This document shows, piece by piece, positions 1-10,213 of a stretch of DNA of 64,000 nucleotides (position 1 is its first letter; each line of letters starts with the position of its first letter). The notes under the pieces are model-generated. The model was not told the DNA's origin and did no database searches. It was given only the letters and a program-made list of their open reading frames with translations. The position numbers and the translations under genes are program-made. The stretch is from Bacteroidales bacterium (GTDB lineage Bacteria > Bacteroidota > Bacteroidia > Bacteroidales > JAADJA01). The DNA is taken from NCBI GenBank assembly GCA_020052415.1, contig JAGVPB010000065.1:1-64000 (forward strand). The letters are read 5' to 3'.

Positions 1-2631
1 AACAGAGTAGGGATCGCCTTTGATAACGCAGTTTCTTAAAGTAAGATAATCATAAGTATAATTCAGATTCGCATTTTTCAATTCGATGTCGGCTTTGTTT
101 GCTGCTTCGCCTTCAGTTGCCAAAGTCAATGTCGAATATTGCTGACATGTAAGGCTTCCATAAGCAAGTATTCCGCAATAGCCGTTCCCAAAATTGACGG
201 TAGTATTTTGACCGACGTTAAGAGTTCCTCCTTGTTCAACGATTATCCTGGCATATTTGGGAATATTTACATCTTCGCCGAATGTCAAAGTGCTGCCGTT
301 ACTTATAATGATATTACCCCTGACTGCTTTATCAGCATCCCAAATCGAATTCCCCGTTATTTTTGTCGTGAACCAGGGAATATAATTATGCTGTAAAGCG
401 CTCACTTCAACATCTAAATTGCTGAGTAAACCAGATACTACCTCTCCGTTTGCATCGGTCATTAACACAACAAAATCCTCATCATGTTGTAAGACCACTT
501 TTGCACCCGGAATAACCTGATCATTATCATCATAAACCGTAATCCTTTGCTGGATGTAATCAACATAAGCAAACAATGGCTGTGGTACTCCTGTCCACAT
601 TTCGAGGGTGGGATCGCCGAGGACATGGAATTCCTCGACGTGCCATCGATTTGCCCACAGATTTTTTATTAGACCTTCATACGGAGTCGTAGCATTTCCT
701 AAATAATATTTGTTAAGCGAATACAACAGACCATAGTCTTTTATCGCCCCTAATTTATAAATTGGAGTTTGTATTTCATTATTATACGGATCAAAATCAT
801 CCCATATAGCATCATACAGTCCATAGCACAATTCATCGGTATAGCCAGCCTTAGCATTTCTTGTTGCTCCTATGAAACCAACGACACCACCATTTTCCTT
901 TGAAAGCAACATTTCTCCCAGACAATCGAAATTACCCGGCGAAGGTGGATAGTTATTATTATCAGTTGCACCGTCAAACCAACCGGTTTGACAGTCCATG
1001 TCAAACATTACTGGAAGCATTTTATCGTTTGAGAGCGAATCAATATGATTCTGATTGAATGATGGATGCTGCCAACCATCAACAAAATTAATATAGTAAT
1101 TCCTTGATTGACCATGATCAACATGGTTCACTAAAAAACAACCATTGTTAATTGATTCTCTAACTGCATTTGTTGCATCCGTTTCATAAAGATAATAAGG
1201 AATACTTGTTGGAAGATGTTCCAGCCAGTATGTGCACAAAATATCGTCAGGATGTTCCACGAGCCAGTTGTTATAAAACACTCTGTTAATATTATAGTTT
1301 TTTTGAAATAAATAATCATAAACAGAATTTGAAGTATAAATGAAGTAAAGAAATTCTCTACAATCACAATCACTAGAATCTGGTATGCCTTCAGGCCATT
1401 GTTGAAAATAAGATGAAAGATTAATATTATTATACCAATTGGTTTGTTCTAAATAAGGATTTTTTTCATAATTAATGATTTTGTTCAACACAATTTCAAG
1501 TTCCTGAATACAATCGACGGAAATTCTGCCGCTAAACATATCAGGTAAATCATATAAGCCATAGTTTGAAGTAACCGACAACTCAGAGATATCCATAGTT
1601 GTATAATATAAATCGGTCGTAGGACTAAATGACCAACCTCCACCAGTGTTAATATACTGCCAATAATGTGTTGGCATTTCCGGTGTAAGGGGATCCGTTT
1701 CTCCGACAAAAAGCAAGAATTCAGGAGTATGGGGAGTTAGTCCAGTCACATTATTATAATAATCCTTGACATAGGCATCAATTCCTTGATAACTCCAATC
1801 CTGGCCCAATGGATCTGCAATCCATGGGTATCCTGCCGCTTCTATTATGCTTCTTGTAACAATTTTTGTTCTTATTCCAACTTTCTCTTTCCAGTCTTTA
1901 AATGGAAGTAAGGAAGAATAATATTCATCTGGAGTAATGATCAATAAATCAATAATTTCATCCGGTGTATTGTTTTTTTCATAATTGAAAATTAATCCAT
2001 CCAAATATGTATCAAAATATGCGTTATCCTTTTCATTCTCAGTTGATCCCGCTCCTTGGACAATAACTTCAATGTGTTTATATACCCTTAATTCTCTTGA
2101 TACCGGGTTAAATTGAATGGGATAAAATATGAGTGACGATATTTTGTGTTCTCTTATTTTTTGGGGTTGACTAATTCTAATATTACTGGAGGGGTAAAAT
2201 CCGTTTGAGCTATACAATGAATCATTTTTTTCAAACTGATAAACTGAATCTTGCTCAAAAGGTTCTTGAGCGGGCATTATATAAAAACTATCCAAAACAA
2301 TGTAATCTTCAGTAACTATTGTAATACTTGGTGTATCTATGGCAACTTCAAAGTAACACGCTTTCAATGGCAGTTCCGGTAATCCAATATCAATAGTTTT
2401 ACCATTCATTCCTGTTAGTTTAAGTACATCATAGAGCGTATCATTTATTATTTTCCTGAATCTGTTTGTACCATAGAAATCAACTCGAATTGTTGAGTCA
2501 TTTAGCATATTCATTTGAGGCGCCTGATCACCCTCGCCATTATTCTGAAAATCAATCCAGTCCATCTGTGCAAATATGGCAGTTGACATCGAAATACAGA
2601 ATAAAATAAGAAATAGAGTAAATTTTTTCAT
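1..2631 (-). CDS. Peptidase family C25 (gingipain-like) secreted protease, 3' end cut by window
   Basis: Reading frame is open from an ATG at 2631 to base 1, 877 codons, and continues past the window edge. It starts with a signal peptide (MKKFTLFLILFCISMS, then AQ). About residues 20-240 look like the C25 propeptide; the protease domain follows and shows both expected catalytic sites: His506 in NHVDHG and Cys547 in MDCQTG, 41 residues apart, as in gingipains (HG and C..G motifs). After about residue 690 there is an Ig-like/regulatory segment (QRITVYDDNDQVIPGAKV) and then beta-helix-like repeats. A T9SS sorting domain is expected beyond the edge. It is 27 bp downstream of the beta-helix gene at 2659-3933 and probably in one transcript with it. 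Family assignment is firm; substrate (Arg, Lys or other) cannot be told. Confidence 0.88.
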   Translation of the reverse strand, partial: MKKFTLFLILFCISMSTAIFAQMDWIDFQNNGEGDQAPQMNMLNDSTIRVDFYGTNRFRKIINDTLYDVLKLTGMNGKTIDIGLPELPLKACYFEVAIDTPSITIVTEDYIVLDSFYIMPAQEPFEQDSVYQFEKNDSLYSSNGFYPSSNIRISQPQKIREHKISSLIFYPIQFNPVSRELRVYKHIEVIVQGAGSTENEKDNAYFDTYLDGLIFNYEKNNTPDEIIDLLIITPDEYYSSLLPFKDWKEKVGIRTKIVTRSIIEAAGYPWIADPLGQDWSYQGIDAYVKDYYNNVTGLTPHTPEFLLFVGETDPLTPEMPTHYWQYINTGGGWSFSPTTDLYYTTMDISELSVTSNYGLYDLPDMFSGRISVDCIQELEIVLNKIINYEKNPYLEQTNWYNNINLSSYFQQWPEGIPDSSDCDCREFLYFIYTSNSVYDYLFQKNYNINRVFYNNWLVEHPDDILCTYWLEHLPTSIPYYLYETDATNAVRESINNGCFLVNHVDHGQSRNYYINFVDGWQHPSFNQNHIDSLSNDKMLPVMFDMDCQTGWFDGATDNNNYPPSPGNFDCLGEMLLSKENGGVVGFIGATRNAKAGYTDELCYGLYDAIWDDFDPYNNEIQTPIYKLGAIKDYGLLYSLNKYYLGNATTPYEGLIKNLWANRWHVEEFHVLGDPTLEMWTGVPQPLFAYVDYIQQRITVYDDNDQVIPGAKVVLQHDEDFVVLMTDANGEVVSGLLSNLDVEVSALQHNYIPWFTTKITGNSIWDADKAVRGNIIISNGSTLTFGEDVNIPKYARIIVEQGGTLNVGQNTTVNFGNGYCGILAYGSLTCQQYSTLTLATEGEAANKADIELKNANLNYTYDYLTLRNCVIKGDPYSV

Positions 2632-2658
2632 TTTGAAATATTTTTTTAAGGTTATTTA

Positions 2659-3933
2659 TTACTTAACTATAATTGCTTTTTTTACACACATTTGCTCATC
2701 AGAGATAAGTTTATACAAATATATTCCTGATTTTACATTACCTCCTTTAAAGTCATCGGCATTCCATTTTATTTCATGTAATCCATTAAGAAGTTCCGCG
2801 TTTTCTATTAACATTTTCACCAAATTACCCCTTGAATCATAAATATACAAACTGATAACTGCTTTTGACTTTTTAACCTCGAATTGAATTATCGTAGCTC
2901 TTTTGAAAGGATTTGGGTAATTATTTAAAGTAAGATATTGTGAAGTTGTCGGTGGGATTTCGGTTTCATTTTCATTTATACCTGTAATTAATGTATCACT
3001 TCTGGGATGAGTTACACCATCAACCATTAAAAATTTTGGTTTCAATTCATTAGTTGAGGTAGTCGTGCATATTCCGTCACCGATGGTATCAATCGGATTT
3101 CCCAGGGTAGTGTCTGCATAAGTCCACCCAAAACCTAAATAGCAGTTATCGAGGAATCCGCCGAAAAGGACAACTCTATCATAATCACACTGAGGTCCAA
3201 AGAAACCCGATACACTGCTTAAAATATTACAGCCATAAATAAGGGGAGAGGGATAATTTATCGTATCCTGTGCATATCCATACACGTCAAGTCCATACAC
3301 ATTGCACCAAACGGCAATCCCATTCGCTATTGTTTCAAATGTACAATAGCTTATTATTGGATAACTTTGACCAATGATCCCAATTGCTGAACATCCGTAC
3401 ATTAACCACCCTGATATCATATATTTAAAAGTACAGTGATCAATTATCGGCGAAGCATTCTCACAGTATATGGCTGTTTGCTTATATTCGTCAACATGAG
3501 TTACCCCTCTTAGTGTACAGTATTTCAATATACTTTCCCCATTTAAGGAAGTATTATAAAACTCTATTCCATTCCACCAGTTACCTGAAAAAGTTGCCTC
3601 AGGGTCCCCTAAATGAATTGCGTTGTCCGCTAAACCAATGGCGAGAAAACAACCATAAATTTTAATACCTCTTCTTACGGTATATGGATTAGCATAGCTA
3701 AAAAACTTAACAATTTCTCCAGGAAGAATCTTCAACGTGTCATTTTCAAGAATAATAATATCGCAATCCACCTCGTACATTTCATCAATTGTATTGTAAT
3801 TAATGTCATTGCTTAACAAGCAAAGCGTATCCATCGTATAACAAAAGCCTTCATTGGAGGATGTCCATGCAAAAATGCTGCTCTTAAAACAAAAGATAAA
3901 AAGAATTAAAAAGGTTAGCTTTAAAGATTTCAT
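2659..3933 (-). CDS. Secreted right-handed beta-helix protein with T9SS type A sorting domain
   Basis: 424 aa. Signal peptide at residues 1-22 (LILFIFCFKSSIFAW). The middle (about 60-290) has repeated short strands with turns such as ILKYCTLRGV, IIDHCTFKYM and IISYCTFETI, the pattern of a parallel beta-helix, a fold shared by polysaccharide lyases and adhesins. Residues about 335-424 form a T9SS type A sorting domain: LNNYPNPF, then IYDSRGNLVK, then GIYLYKLISD and a basic end KKAIIVK. Such proteins are exported to the surface or medium and the C-terminal domain is removed. Upstream of, and likely co-transcribed with, the C25 protease. No catalytic residues recognised, so the function is open. 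Confidence 0.85.
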   Translation of the reverse strand: MKSLKLTFLILFIFCFKSSIFAWTSSNEGFCYTMDTLCLLSNDINYNTIDEMYEVDCDIIILENDTLKILPGEIVKFFSYANPYTVRRGIKIYGCFLAIGLADNAIHLGDPEATFSGNWWNGIEFYNTSLNGESILKYCTLRGVTHVDEYKQTAIYCENASPIIDHCTFKYMISGWLMYGCSAIGIIGQSYPIISYCTFETIANGIAVWCNVYGLDVYGYAQDTINYPSPLIYGCNILSSVSGFFGPQCDYDRVVLFGGFLDNCYLGFGWTYADTTLGNPIDTIGDGICTTTSTNELKPKFLMVDGVTHPRSDTLITGINENETEIPPTTSQYLTLNNYPNPFKRATIIQFEVKKSKAVISLYIYDSRGNLVKMLIENAELLNGLHEIKWNADDFKGGNVKSGIYLYKLISDEQMCVKKAIIVK

Positions 3934-4248
3934 ATTTCGTGGCTTTAAACTTTGTTAAAATTTATGAAATAATTATAGCTGCTAAGATAATACAAAAAAC
4001 CGGAAAGTCAATAGGGAAATTATTTCTTTTATAAAGATTTATAAACCATATCCAGTTACAATATTAAAACCAAACCAAAAGCAGTATAGTTTATTAAGCA
4101 GGTTTAACAACAAAAATGTTAAATAGGTTTTTTTGTCCCCAAATAACATTTTTTTATTTCGTCAATAAATTCTAAAAAATTCTATTCTCAGTTCAATAAT
4201 CATTTTCATTACTTAAATTATCTTAATTTTTTATAGACTATAGAAATT

Positions 4249-4626
4249 TTAGCGCGAAATGTTGTTCAAGGCGGGCAAAAGTTTGTTCAAGCTACGCAAA
4301 ATATTGTGCAAGTCGGGCAAAATGTCGTTCAAGTCGGGCAAAATGCTGTTCAAGCAGTAAAATAAACAGTTTAAGGATAGCCTGGGGTTATTTAAGTGAA
4401 GAAATAAGATATTAAATTGCAGAACAGGATTATTCAATTGAAGCATAATGACATGCAATTGAAGCAATAAATTATTTAACAAATATTTTACTATATCGGA
4501 AACGTTACCAACGGCAACGGACAGCCTGTCGAAGGAGCTTTGGTTACCATACTGAATACCGAGCTTACCGATGAAACGGATGCAGAGGGCGATTATGCTT
4601 TTGAATCGTTGCCAGTTGGTCAGCAT
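4249..4626 (-). CDS. Possible leucine-heptad repeat protein made from a 21-bp array
   Basis: 125-codon frame from an ATG at 4626. Residues 45-121 are exact 7-residue repeats (SILPDLN, DILPDLH, NILRSLN and so on) coded by the 21-bp array; Leu occupies one heptad position in 10 of 11 units and Asn the next position in most. Read on the plus strand the same units contain several stops, all TAA or TAG, which on this strand are the Leu codons TTA and CTA, so the unit-to-unit changes are silent only in this frame. That argues the minus strand is, or was, coding. Against it: the first 40 codons are antisense to a domain fragment, and there is no recognisable ribosome binding site. Treat as a candidate only. 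Confidence 0.3.
   Translation of the reverse strand: MLTNWQRFKSIIALCIRFIGKLGIQYGNQSSFDRLSVAVGNVSDIVKYLLNNLLLQLHVIMLQLNNPVLQFNILFLHLNNPRLSLNCLFYCLNSILPDLNDILPDLHNILRSLNKLLPALNNISR
4264..4494. repeat. Array of eleven degenerate 21-bp repeats
   Basis: Eleven units of exactly 21 bp with no indels; the best four (4264-4347) read close to GTTCAAGTCGGGCAAAAT plus three bases, and later units decay to ATTCAATTGAAGCA-type sequence. The array ends directly at the CarboxypepD-like fragment. Unit length equals seven codons. Confidence 0.85.
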
Positions 4627-4743
4627 TCCTTAACCGTACAAGCCGGAGGATTCCAAACTTACACCGATGATGTCGTAGAAATATTTGAAGGACAGGAAAC
4701 CGTCAACGATATAGATTTGACACCGGAAGAACCGGCGCCGTAA
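4495..4743 (+). pseudogene. Orphan carboxypeptidase-regulatory-like (CarboxypepD_reg) domain fragment
   Basis: The frame ending at 4743 encodes an intact-looking beta-sandwich domain: NGQPVEGALVTILNT, then TDAEGDYAFESLPVG and HSLTVQAGGF, ending DLTPEEPAP. This is the usual pattern of CarboxypepD_reg-like modules found inside large secreted Bacteroidota proteins. There is no ATG before the domain, only a TTG at 4540 in mid-domain, and upstream in frame are stop codons inside the 21-bp repeats. It therefore looks like the surviving 3' end of a larger gene, also lacking a T9SS domain. A strong terminator follows at 4792. Confidence 0.65.
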
Positions 4744-4791
4744 TTTAATATTGACTCGTCAGCCGACTTCAAGTCATCAGACTAATAACAG

Positions 4792-4829
4792 AAAATCCCC
4801 CTCACGTAACGCGAGGGGGATTTTCTTTG
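4792..4829 (+). terminator. Strong intrinsic terminator
   Basis: Perfect 12-bp stem AAAATCCCCCTC / GAGGGGGATTTT with a 9-base loop, followed by a T-rich tail. It still works as the terminator of the degraded gene fragment ending at 4743. 4830-5088 holds no gene I can support. Confidence 0.9.
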
Positions 4830-5088
4830 TTACAAATATCCGTTTGGATCAAAAAATTTATTATTACTTTTACGAGTAAGTAAAATAATAACTGTAATGA
4901 ACGGAAAACAAATAAAAAAGCCTCCCCTCATGAAAGATATTATTTCTATTCGACCTGAAACAAAAAACTTAACAAGAAAGGAGGTAAGGGCAAAATTAAT
5001 ACATTTTCAGTAATTGTCAACTTGAGCTGTTACGTAATAAATTGTGAACAACAATTGGAGTATATTTATTCATTTAAAAACTATTTTT

Positions 5089-8000
5089 ATGAAAAAGCCA
5101 TTAAAAATTTCTGTGCTTCTGGTGTTCATTTACCAATTTGTATTTAATTTCTCTTTTACTTGTATTGGTCAGATTCCATTCGATCCGGAAGATAATTTAT
5201 ACGAAATTACAGCCTACTGGGACAATTATTACGATTCAATAATTAATCATGATGGTATTGAGGCATTGGAGGGTACTGATTATAAGTTTTATTTACACTG
5301 GAAAAATGAATGGGAACCAAGGGTTCAGCCATCCGGTGATTTTTTACCCTATCTTCAGGCTATTGAAGATTCCTATGAATGTTTTGATTCACTAGGTTAT
5401 TTTGATTTAAATGGAACCTGGTTTGAGATTGGACCAGTGACGTCATCAAACCAGGGAACCGATGATGTGGGTCGCTTATCTTGTCTTGAAATTGATCCGG
5501 CAAATGACAGTAAAATTCTTTGTGGTTCGCCGGTTGGTGGTCTTTATTATACTGAGAATAAGGGTGCAAGTTGGATAAATGCAGGACTTGACCGGCCAAA
5601 GGAAGTTCATGGGTTGAATATGTTCACACCCGGAATTGCCTCTATTATAATCAGTAATTATAATAATGAGACATATTGGATAGTGGCCACAGGTGATAAA
5701 GACCATAATTTTAAATTTAGCAGAGGTGTACTGAGAACAAAGGACAAAGGAGAACATTGGGATTTAATAAATGGCACAGGTAACAATAGCCTCCCTGAAA
5801 ACTGGTATTACATTAGAAAACTTATACAGCATCCTCAAAATCCAAATGTAATTTTTGCAGCAACATCAATGGGATTATTCAAAACCGAAAATGCATTAGC
5901 AGAAGATGCTGGTGATGTAGTTTGGGAACTTGTTTATGATGACCAGCCTATTACTCCCGATCCGGGAACTGAAAATGAAATGGGATTTTTTGATATTGAA
6001 TTTCATAAGACTAACTATGACACCATGTTTATGTCCATTGAATACCGAGGAGCACATAAAATAATGGGGAATGAAATCATTTATAGCGAAGATGGCGGTA
6101 ATAACTGGAATCCATTATCAGGAGCCGGACAAATTTTGCCAGTAGATTCACAATTTGATTTTTTTCTTTCATTGCTTGAACTTACAAATGCTAATCCGGA
6201 CTTAATGTATGTATATGTAAAAGGAACCGGTCAGAATTTCTCTGGATATTATAACAAAATATTGAAATATGTAATATCAACTGGTCAATGGTCCGTGCAA
6301 AATGAGAATCCTCCATTTGCCTTCGGAAATGGAAGAAATGGCCTTGCCGTTTCACCTGTAAATGAAAACTTATTACAATGTGCAACTATAGACACCTATC
6401 TCTCGAATGATGGAGGAGTAACATGGATTTTTGATAATAATTATTTTACTTTACCTAATACTACCTATTCTAAAAAATGTCCTCACTCCGATGTTCAGGA
6501 TTTGAAATACAATTCTACCGGTACAGAGTTATGGGCTGCTTCTGACGGTGGGCCTTTTATGAAATACACTCAAAGCCCGGATACGGATTGGCAAAATATG
6601 GTCAATAATATTGGAGTGGCAATTATTCATTATTTCGACCAGAGCAAAATCGATCCTAACTATTATGTTTTTGGTGGATTTGATGTACATTCTCAATTAT
6701 TTAACAAAAACGAAAATATTTGGAGTGATAAATCACAAGGAGATGGCTATGGTTGTGCATTTGATAATGAGGAATTGGGAAAGTTTTATGTTACGAATGT
6801 TAAAGAAGTTTGGAGATATGAAAATTGGACAAATCCTTATTTTAAGATAATAGGTGAAAACTGGAACAGACATGTTAAACTGCATCCGGAAAATCATGAA
6901 GTGTTATACATGACATTACTTGACAGGATTGCCAGGTCTTACGATCAAGGTACGACATGGGAAACTTTAGTATCCTTGGAAGATCTGAATACCAACATCA
7001 ATGATCATTTTCTTTATGACATGCATACTGCAGAAGGCGATGGTGATTACCTGTATCTGAGAATGATTAAAAAAGCAAATGGTAATGGTGACTTTTCGCG
7101 CATCTATAAAACCACGAACGTAAATGAATCTGATCCTGCCCTAATTGAATGGAGTCAACTTCCGATACCACAGGGAGGAGCGTTAGGCTGGATGGGTGAC
7201 ATAATTGTTGATTATGAAAATCCTGACAGAATTTGGGTTTGTTATAATCAGGAATCAGACTATAAAATTTTGGAATTTAACGGTACAGAGTGGACTGATC
7301 TGACATTTAATATTGCACCCTGTAATACTGGTATAACATCACTGGAGCATTTACATGGAACAAATCGTGGATTATTTGCCAACGGCTTGCATGGTGTTTT
7401 TTATCTTGAAGATGGTTCGAATATTTGGAAGCTATATAAACCCGGAATTCCAAATGTTCCTGCAAGTTATTTAAAGATAAATTACTGCACCGGTAAAATT
7501 GTTGCTGGAACTTATGGCAGAGGAATATGGGAAACAGATTTACCGTTAGGATGGGATAATCCCCCGGTGATAACAACAAATGAAACCTGGGATGGTTATC
7601 GGGTAATTCTGAACCCTGTTCATATTCCTGATGGAAAAACTTTGACTATAAACGGTAAAGTAGCATTTACAGCCAATGGAAAATTAGTAGTAGAAAGAGG
7701 GGGGCAACTTATTTTGAACGGAGCGTATCTTACAAATACCTGCGGAGAAATGTGGAAGGGTGTTGAAGTTTGGGGTAATCCGAATCTTTCACACTCATTG
7801 GGCAACCAGGGTAAAGTTCTCATAGTGAACGGAACACTCATCGAACATGCGTTAGCGGCTGTCAGAACGGTCAAGGTCATTGATGACCAGGGTGAGGGAG
7901 AGATCATTGATCTTAATTTTTCGGGTGGAATTGTTCAATCATCCAATTCCGAATTCAGGAACAATAAAAATGCCGTTATTTTTTATAAATATCCTGCAAC

Positions 8001-10137
8001 CGGATTAACCCATCAGAGCACAAGCTTCTTTAGTAATTGTGATTTTGTGACCGATGATTTTTATGAGGGACTCACCGGGCCGGATTATTTTGTGAGGATG
8101 TCGGAATTGAATGTAACAAAATTCAATTATTGCAGATTTAGTAATGAATCCAGCACAAACTATACGGGCGGGGGTATTTATAGCTACAATTCGCAATATT
8201 CAATTGAAGGCAGGTATGAAAATGATACGTGGCTGAATGGTGAATTTAATAAACTTAACTACGGTATTTATGCTACCGGGAATGGTATGAACAGACATCC
8301 CGATATACGCCATACTAATTTTATTCATAATTACCGTGGGCTTTACCAGAGCGGGATAAATTACAGCCGAACCACATCAAATTATTTTGAAATTTATACT
8401 CCATGGGAAATTAATGGTGGATATGGAATGTATTTGGATCATTGTTCGCGTTACTGGGTTGAGGATAATGAATTTATTGGCAAATGGATTGGCAATGAAA
8501 ATTTTGGAGTTGGTTTAATAGTTAATCGAAGCGGTGGTGAACCGAATCAAATTTATCTTAACCGTTTTAATCGTTTGCAATGTGGAATTGAAGCACAAAA
8601 TGAAAACCGGGCTAAAGACGGGACAGGTTTGGTTTTAAAATGTAATAATTTTCTGAGCGCTAACTTTGACCAGGTAATCACTTACGAAGTCGAACCGATG
8701 AATAAACAAACCGGAATAGCCAGCAACCAGGGTTCAATTGGCTCAATACCATCAAATATGGCGGGTAATCTTTTTGATATAGATGACGAGATACCCAATG
8801 GCGATTTTGATGATATAAATAATGAGGGAAACTCAATAACTTATTATTGGCCTTCTAATTATGATCCTTTATATTGGAATGTAAAGCCTGTTGATTTTAC
8901 AGAATTAACGGTTCATCTTGAAGATGTAGAATTTGATCCAGATTGGACAACAGAAATTGGCTGCCCTCCAACTCCTGAAATTGGTATCGGTGGAGGAACC
9001 GGAACAGGAGAGATTAGAGATCAAATGACTATTTCTGAACAGAAAATCGATTCCACAGAAAATATTTTATCTCTACTTGTGGATGGTGGAAATACCGATG
9101 AATTGCAAACGGAAGTTGATAACAGCGTACCCCCAGAAGCAATGGAAGTTTACAGCGAATTAATCAGCAAATCACCTTATCTGTCGGATACAGTTGTAAG
9201 CACAGCCATTGAAAAAGAGAATGTATTACCTGGAGCTATGATCAGAGATGTAATGGTAGCAAATCCCAACACGGCAAAAAGTAATGAATTGATGAACAAG
9301 TTAGATGAACGATGGACTCCCCTGCCCGATTATATGAAAGCACAGATTCTGCAAGGAAAAAACATTGTATCCGTACGGGAACAGACCGAATCAAAACTGG
9401 CTGCATACAAGATTGATAAATCAATTGCTTTCAATGCACTCACAAGGTATTTTCTTGCAGATACCTTAAATCACAATACATCTGATGATAGCATCACTCA
9501 GTTGTTTTTAAATGATAATCAACTTAACTCGAAGTATAATCTTGCATTTCTTCATTTAGAGCATGGATCAGTAGACATGGGTCAGTACGCTCTGGTTAAC
9601 ATCCCAGTTCAATTTGAACTGACCTCTGAAGAAGAAATTGATCGTCAGCAAATGATAAATCTTTACGGGTTAATAGCATTACTTGATGGCAATCATCCTG
9701 ACAGCGTTCATATCCAAGCATTATTGGCAATTAGTGCGCAGGACGCAGGGCTGGCAACAGTTTATGCACGTAACATACTTATTTCTTTTGGTGAAATGCA
9801 ATATGAAGAGCCAATCTTGATGCCTGATCTGTTGAAATCTTCAAAGTCAATGGAGGAGTACAATACATTAATTAATTCTCAATCAGATCTGAAAATTAAG
9901 GTTGTTCCAAATCCGTCAAAAGATTATATCATCGTTGAATATGAACTTGAAAGCCTCAGCACAGGTCAGATCAATATTTTTGATGTAACGGGTAAACCTA
10001 TTTTTTCTGTTCAGACCACTAACCCTAAAGACCAGGTAACAATTGATACACGTGGCTGGAAACCGGGAGTGTATGTTGCAACCCTGATGATAAACAGTAA
10101 GGCTAAGAAAACTGTTAAATTTACTATTATTGACTAA
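5089..10137 (+). CDS. Giant secreted protein: Asp-box/sortilin-like propeller, beta-helix, T9SS sorting domain
   Basis: 1682 aa from the ATG at 5089 (an in-frame GTG at 5044 would put 15 polar residues before the signal peptide, so the ATG is preferred). Signal peptide MKKPLKISVLLVFIYQFVF. Residues about 100-830 carry BNR/Asp-box-like repeats of VPS10/sortilin propellers, for example YYTENKGASW, YSEDGGNNWNPL, YLSNDGGVTW and RSYDQGTTWETL. A beta-helix-like part follows (about 830-1290; LVVERGGQLILNGAYL, then repeated asparagine-rich strands), then a helical linker (1330-1590) and a T9SS type A domain at the end (VVPNPSKDYIIVEYEL, IFDVTGKPIF, GVYVATLMIN). Probably an exported glycan- or protein-binding protein. 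No enzyme activity can be deduced. Confidence 0.85.
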   Translation: MKKPLKISVLLVFIYQFVFNFSFTCIGQIPFDPEDNLYEITAYWDNYYDSIINHDGIEALEGTDYKFYLHWKNEWEPRVQPSGDFLPYLQAIEDSYECFDSLGYFDLNGTWFEIGPVTSSNQGTDDVGRLSCLEIDPANDSKILCGSPVGGLYYTENKGASWINAGLDRPKEVHGLNMFTPGIASIIISNYNNETYWIVATGDKDHNFKFSRGVLRTKDKGEHWDLINGTGNNSLPENWYYIRKLIQHPQNPNVIFAATSMGLFKTENALAEDAGDVVWELVYDDQPITPDPGTENEMGFFDIEFHKTNYDTMFMSIEYRGAHKIMGNEIIYSEDGGNNWNPLSGAGQILPVDSQFDFFLSLLELTNANPDLMYVYVKGTGQNFSGYYNKILKYVISTGQWSVQNENPPFAFGNGRNGLAVSPVNENLLQCATIDTYLSNDGGVTWIFDNNYFTLPNTTYSKKCPHSDVQDLKYNSTGTELWAASDGGPFMKYTQSPDTDWQNMVNNIGVAIIHYFDQSKIDPNYYVFGGFDVHSQLFNKNENIWSDKSQGDGYGCAFDNEELGKFYVTNVKEVWRYENWTNPYFKIIGENWNRHVKLHPENHEVLYMTLLDRIARSYDQGTTWETLVSLEDLNTNINDHFLYDMHTAEGDGDYLYLRMIKKANGNGDFSRIYKTTNVNESDPALIEWSQLPIPQGGALGWMGDIIVDYENPDRIWVCYNQESDYKILEFNGTEWTDLTFNIAPCNTGITSLEHLHGTNRGLFANGLHGVFYLEDGSNIWKLYKPGIPNVPASYLKINYCTGKIVAGTYGRGIWETDLPLGWDNPPVITTNETWDGYRVILNPVHIPDGKTLTINGKVAFTANGKLVVERGGQLILNGAYLTNTCGEMWKGVEVWGNPNLSHSLGNQGKVLIVNGTLIEHALAAVRTVKVIDDQGEGEIIDLNFSGGIVQSSNSEFRNNKNAVIFYKYPATGLTHQSTSFFSNCDFVTDDFYEGLTGPDYFVRMSELNVTKFNYCRFSNESSTNYTGGGIYSYNSQYSIEGRYENDTWLNGEFNKLNYGIYATGNGMNRHPDIRHTNFIHNYRGLYQSGINYSRTTSNYFEIYTPWEINGGYGMYLDHCSRYWVEDNEFIGKWIGNENFGVGLIVNRSGGEPNQIYLNRFNRLQCGIEAQNENRAKDGTGLVLKCNNFLSANFDQVITYEVEPMNKQTGIASNQGSIGSIPSNMAGNLFDIDDEIPNGDFDDINNEGNSITYYWPSNYDPLYWNVKPVDFTELTVHLEDVEFDPDWTTEIGCPPTPEIGIGGGTGTGEIRDQMTISEQKIDSTENILSLLVDGGNTDELQTEVDNSVPPEAMEVYSELISKSPYLSDTVVSTAIEKENVLPGAMIRDVMVANPNTAKSNELMNKLDERWTPLPDYMKAQILQGKNIVSVREQTESKLAAYKIDKSIAFNALTRYFLADTLNHNTSDDSITQLFLNDNQLNSKYNLAFLHLEHGSVDMGQYALVNIPVQFELTSEEEIDRQQMINLYGLIALLDGNHPDSVHIQALLAISAQDAGLATVYARNILISFGEMQYEEPILMPDLLKSSKSMEEYNTLINSQSDLKIKVVPNPSKDYIIVEYELESLSTGQINIFDVTGKPIFSVQTTNPKDQVTIDTRGWKPGVYVATLMINSKAKKTVKFTIID

Positions 10138-10152
10138 TATTTCAAATTCGTG

Positions 10153-10194
10153 GGAATTCAGGAAATTTATCTTTCTGAATTCCTTCCGTTTTTG
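10153..10194 (+). terminator. Probable intrinsic terminator between two secreted-protein genes
   Basis: Arms GGAATTCAGGAAA and TTTCTGAATTCC (one bulged base) enclose a 6-base loop, followed by TTCCGTTTTTG. It lies in the 76-bp gap after the stop at 10137, so the downstream gene may have its own promoter or receive read-through. Confidence 0.6.
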
Positions 10195-10213
10195 CAAAAA
10201 AGTTCTAAAAAGT

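Noticed and set aside
139..396. 85-codon plus-strand frame at the left edge
   Set aside because: Antisense to the beta-helix part of the C25 protease gene, which is open over 877 codons.
4897..5013. 38-codon ORF starting MNGKQIKKPPLM between the terminator and the large secreted-protein gene
   Set aside because: Short, low-complexity and without a clear ribosome site; could be a leader, but nothing supports it.
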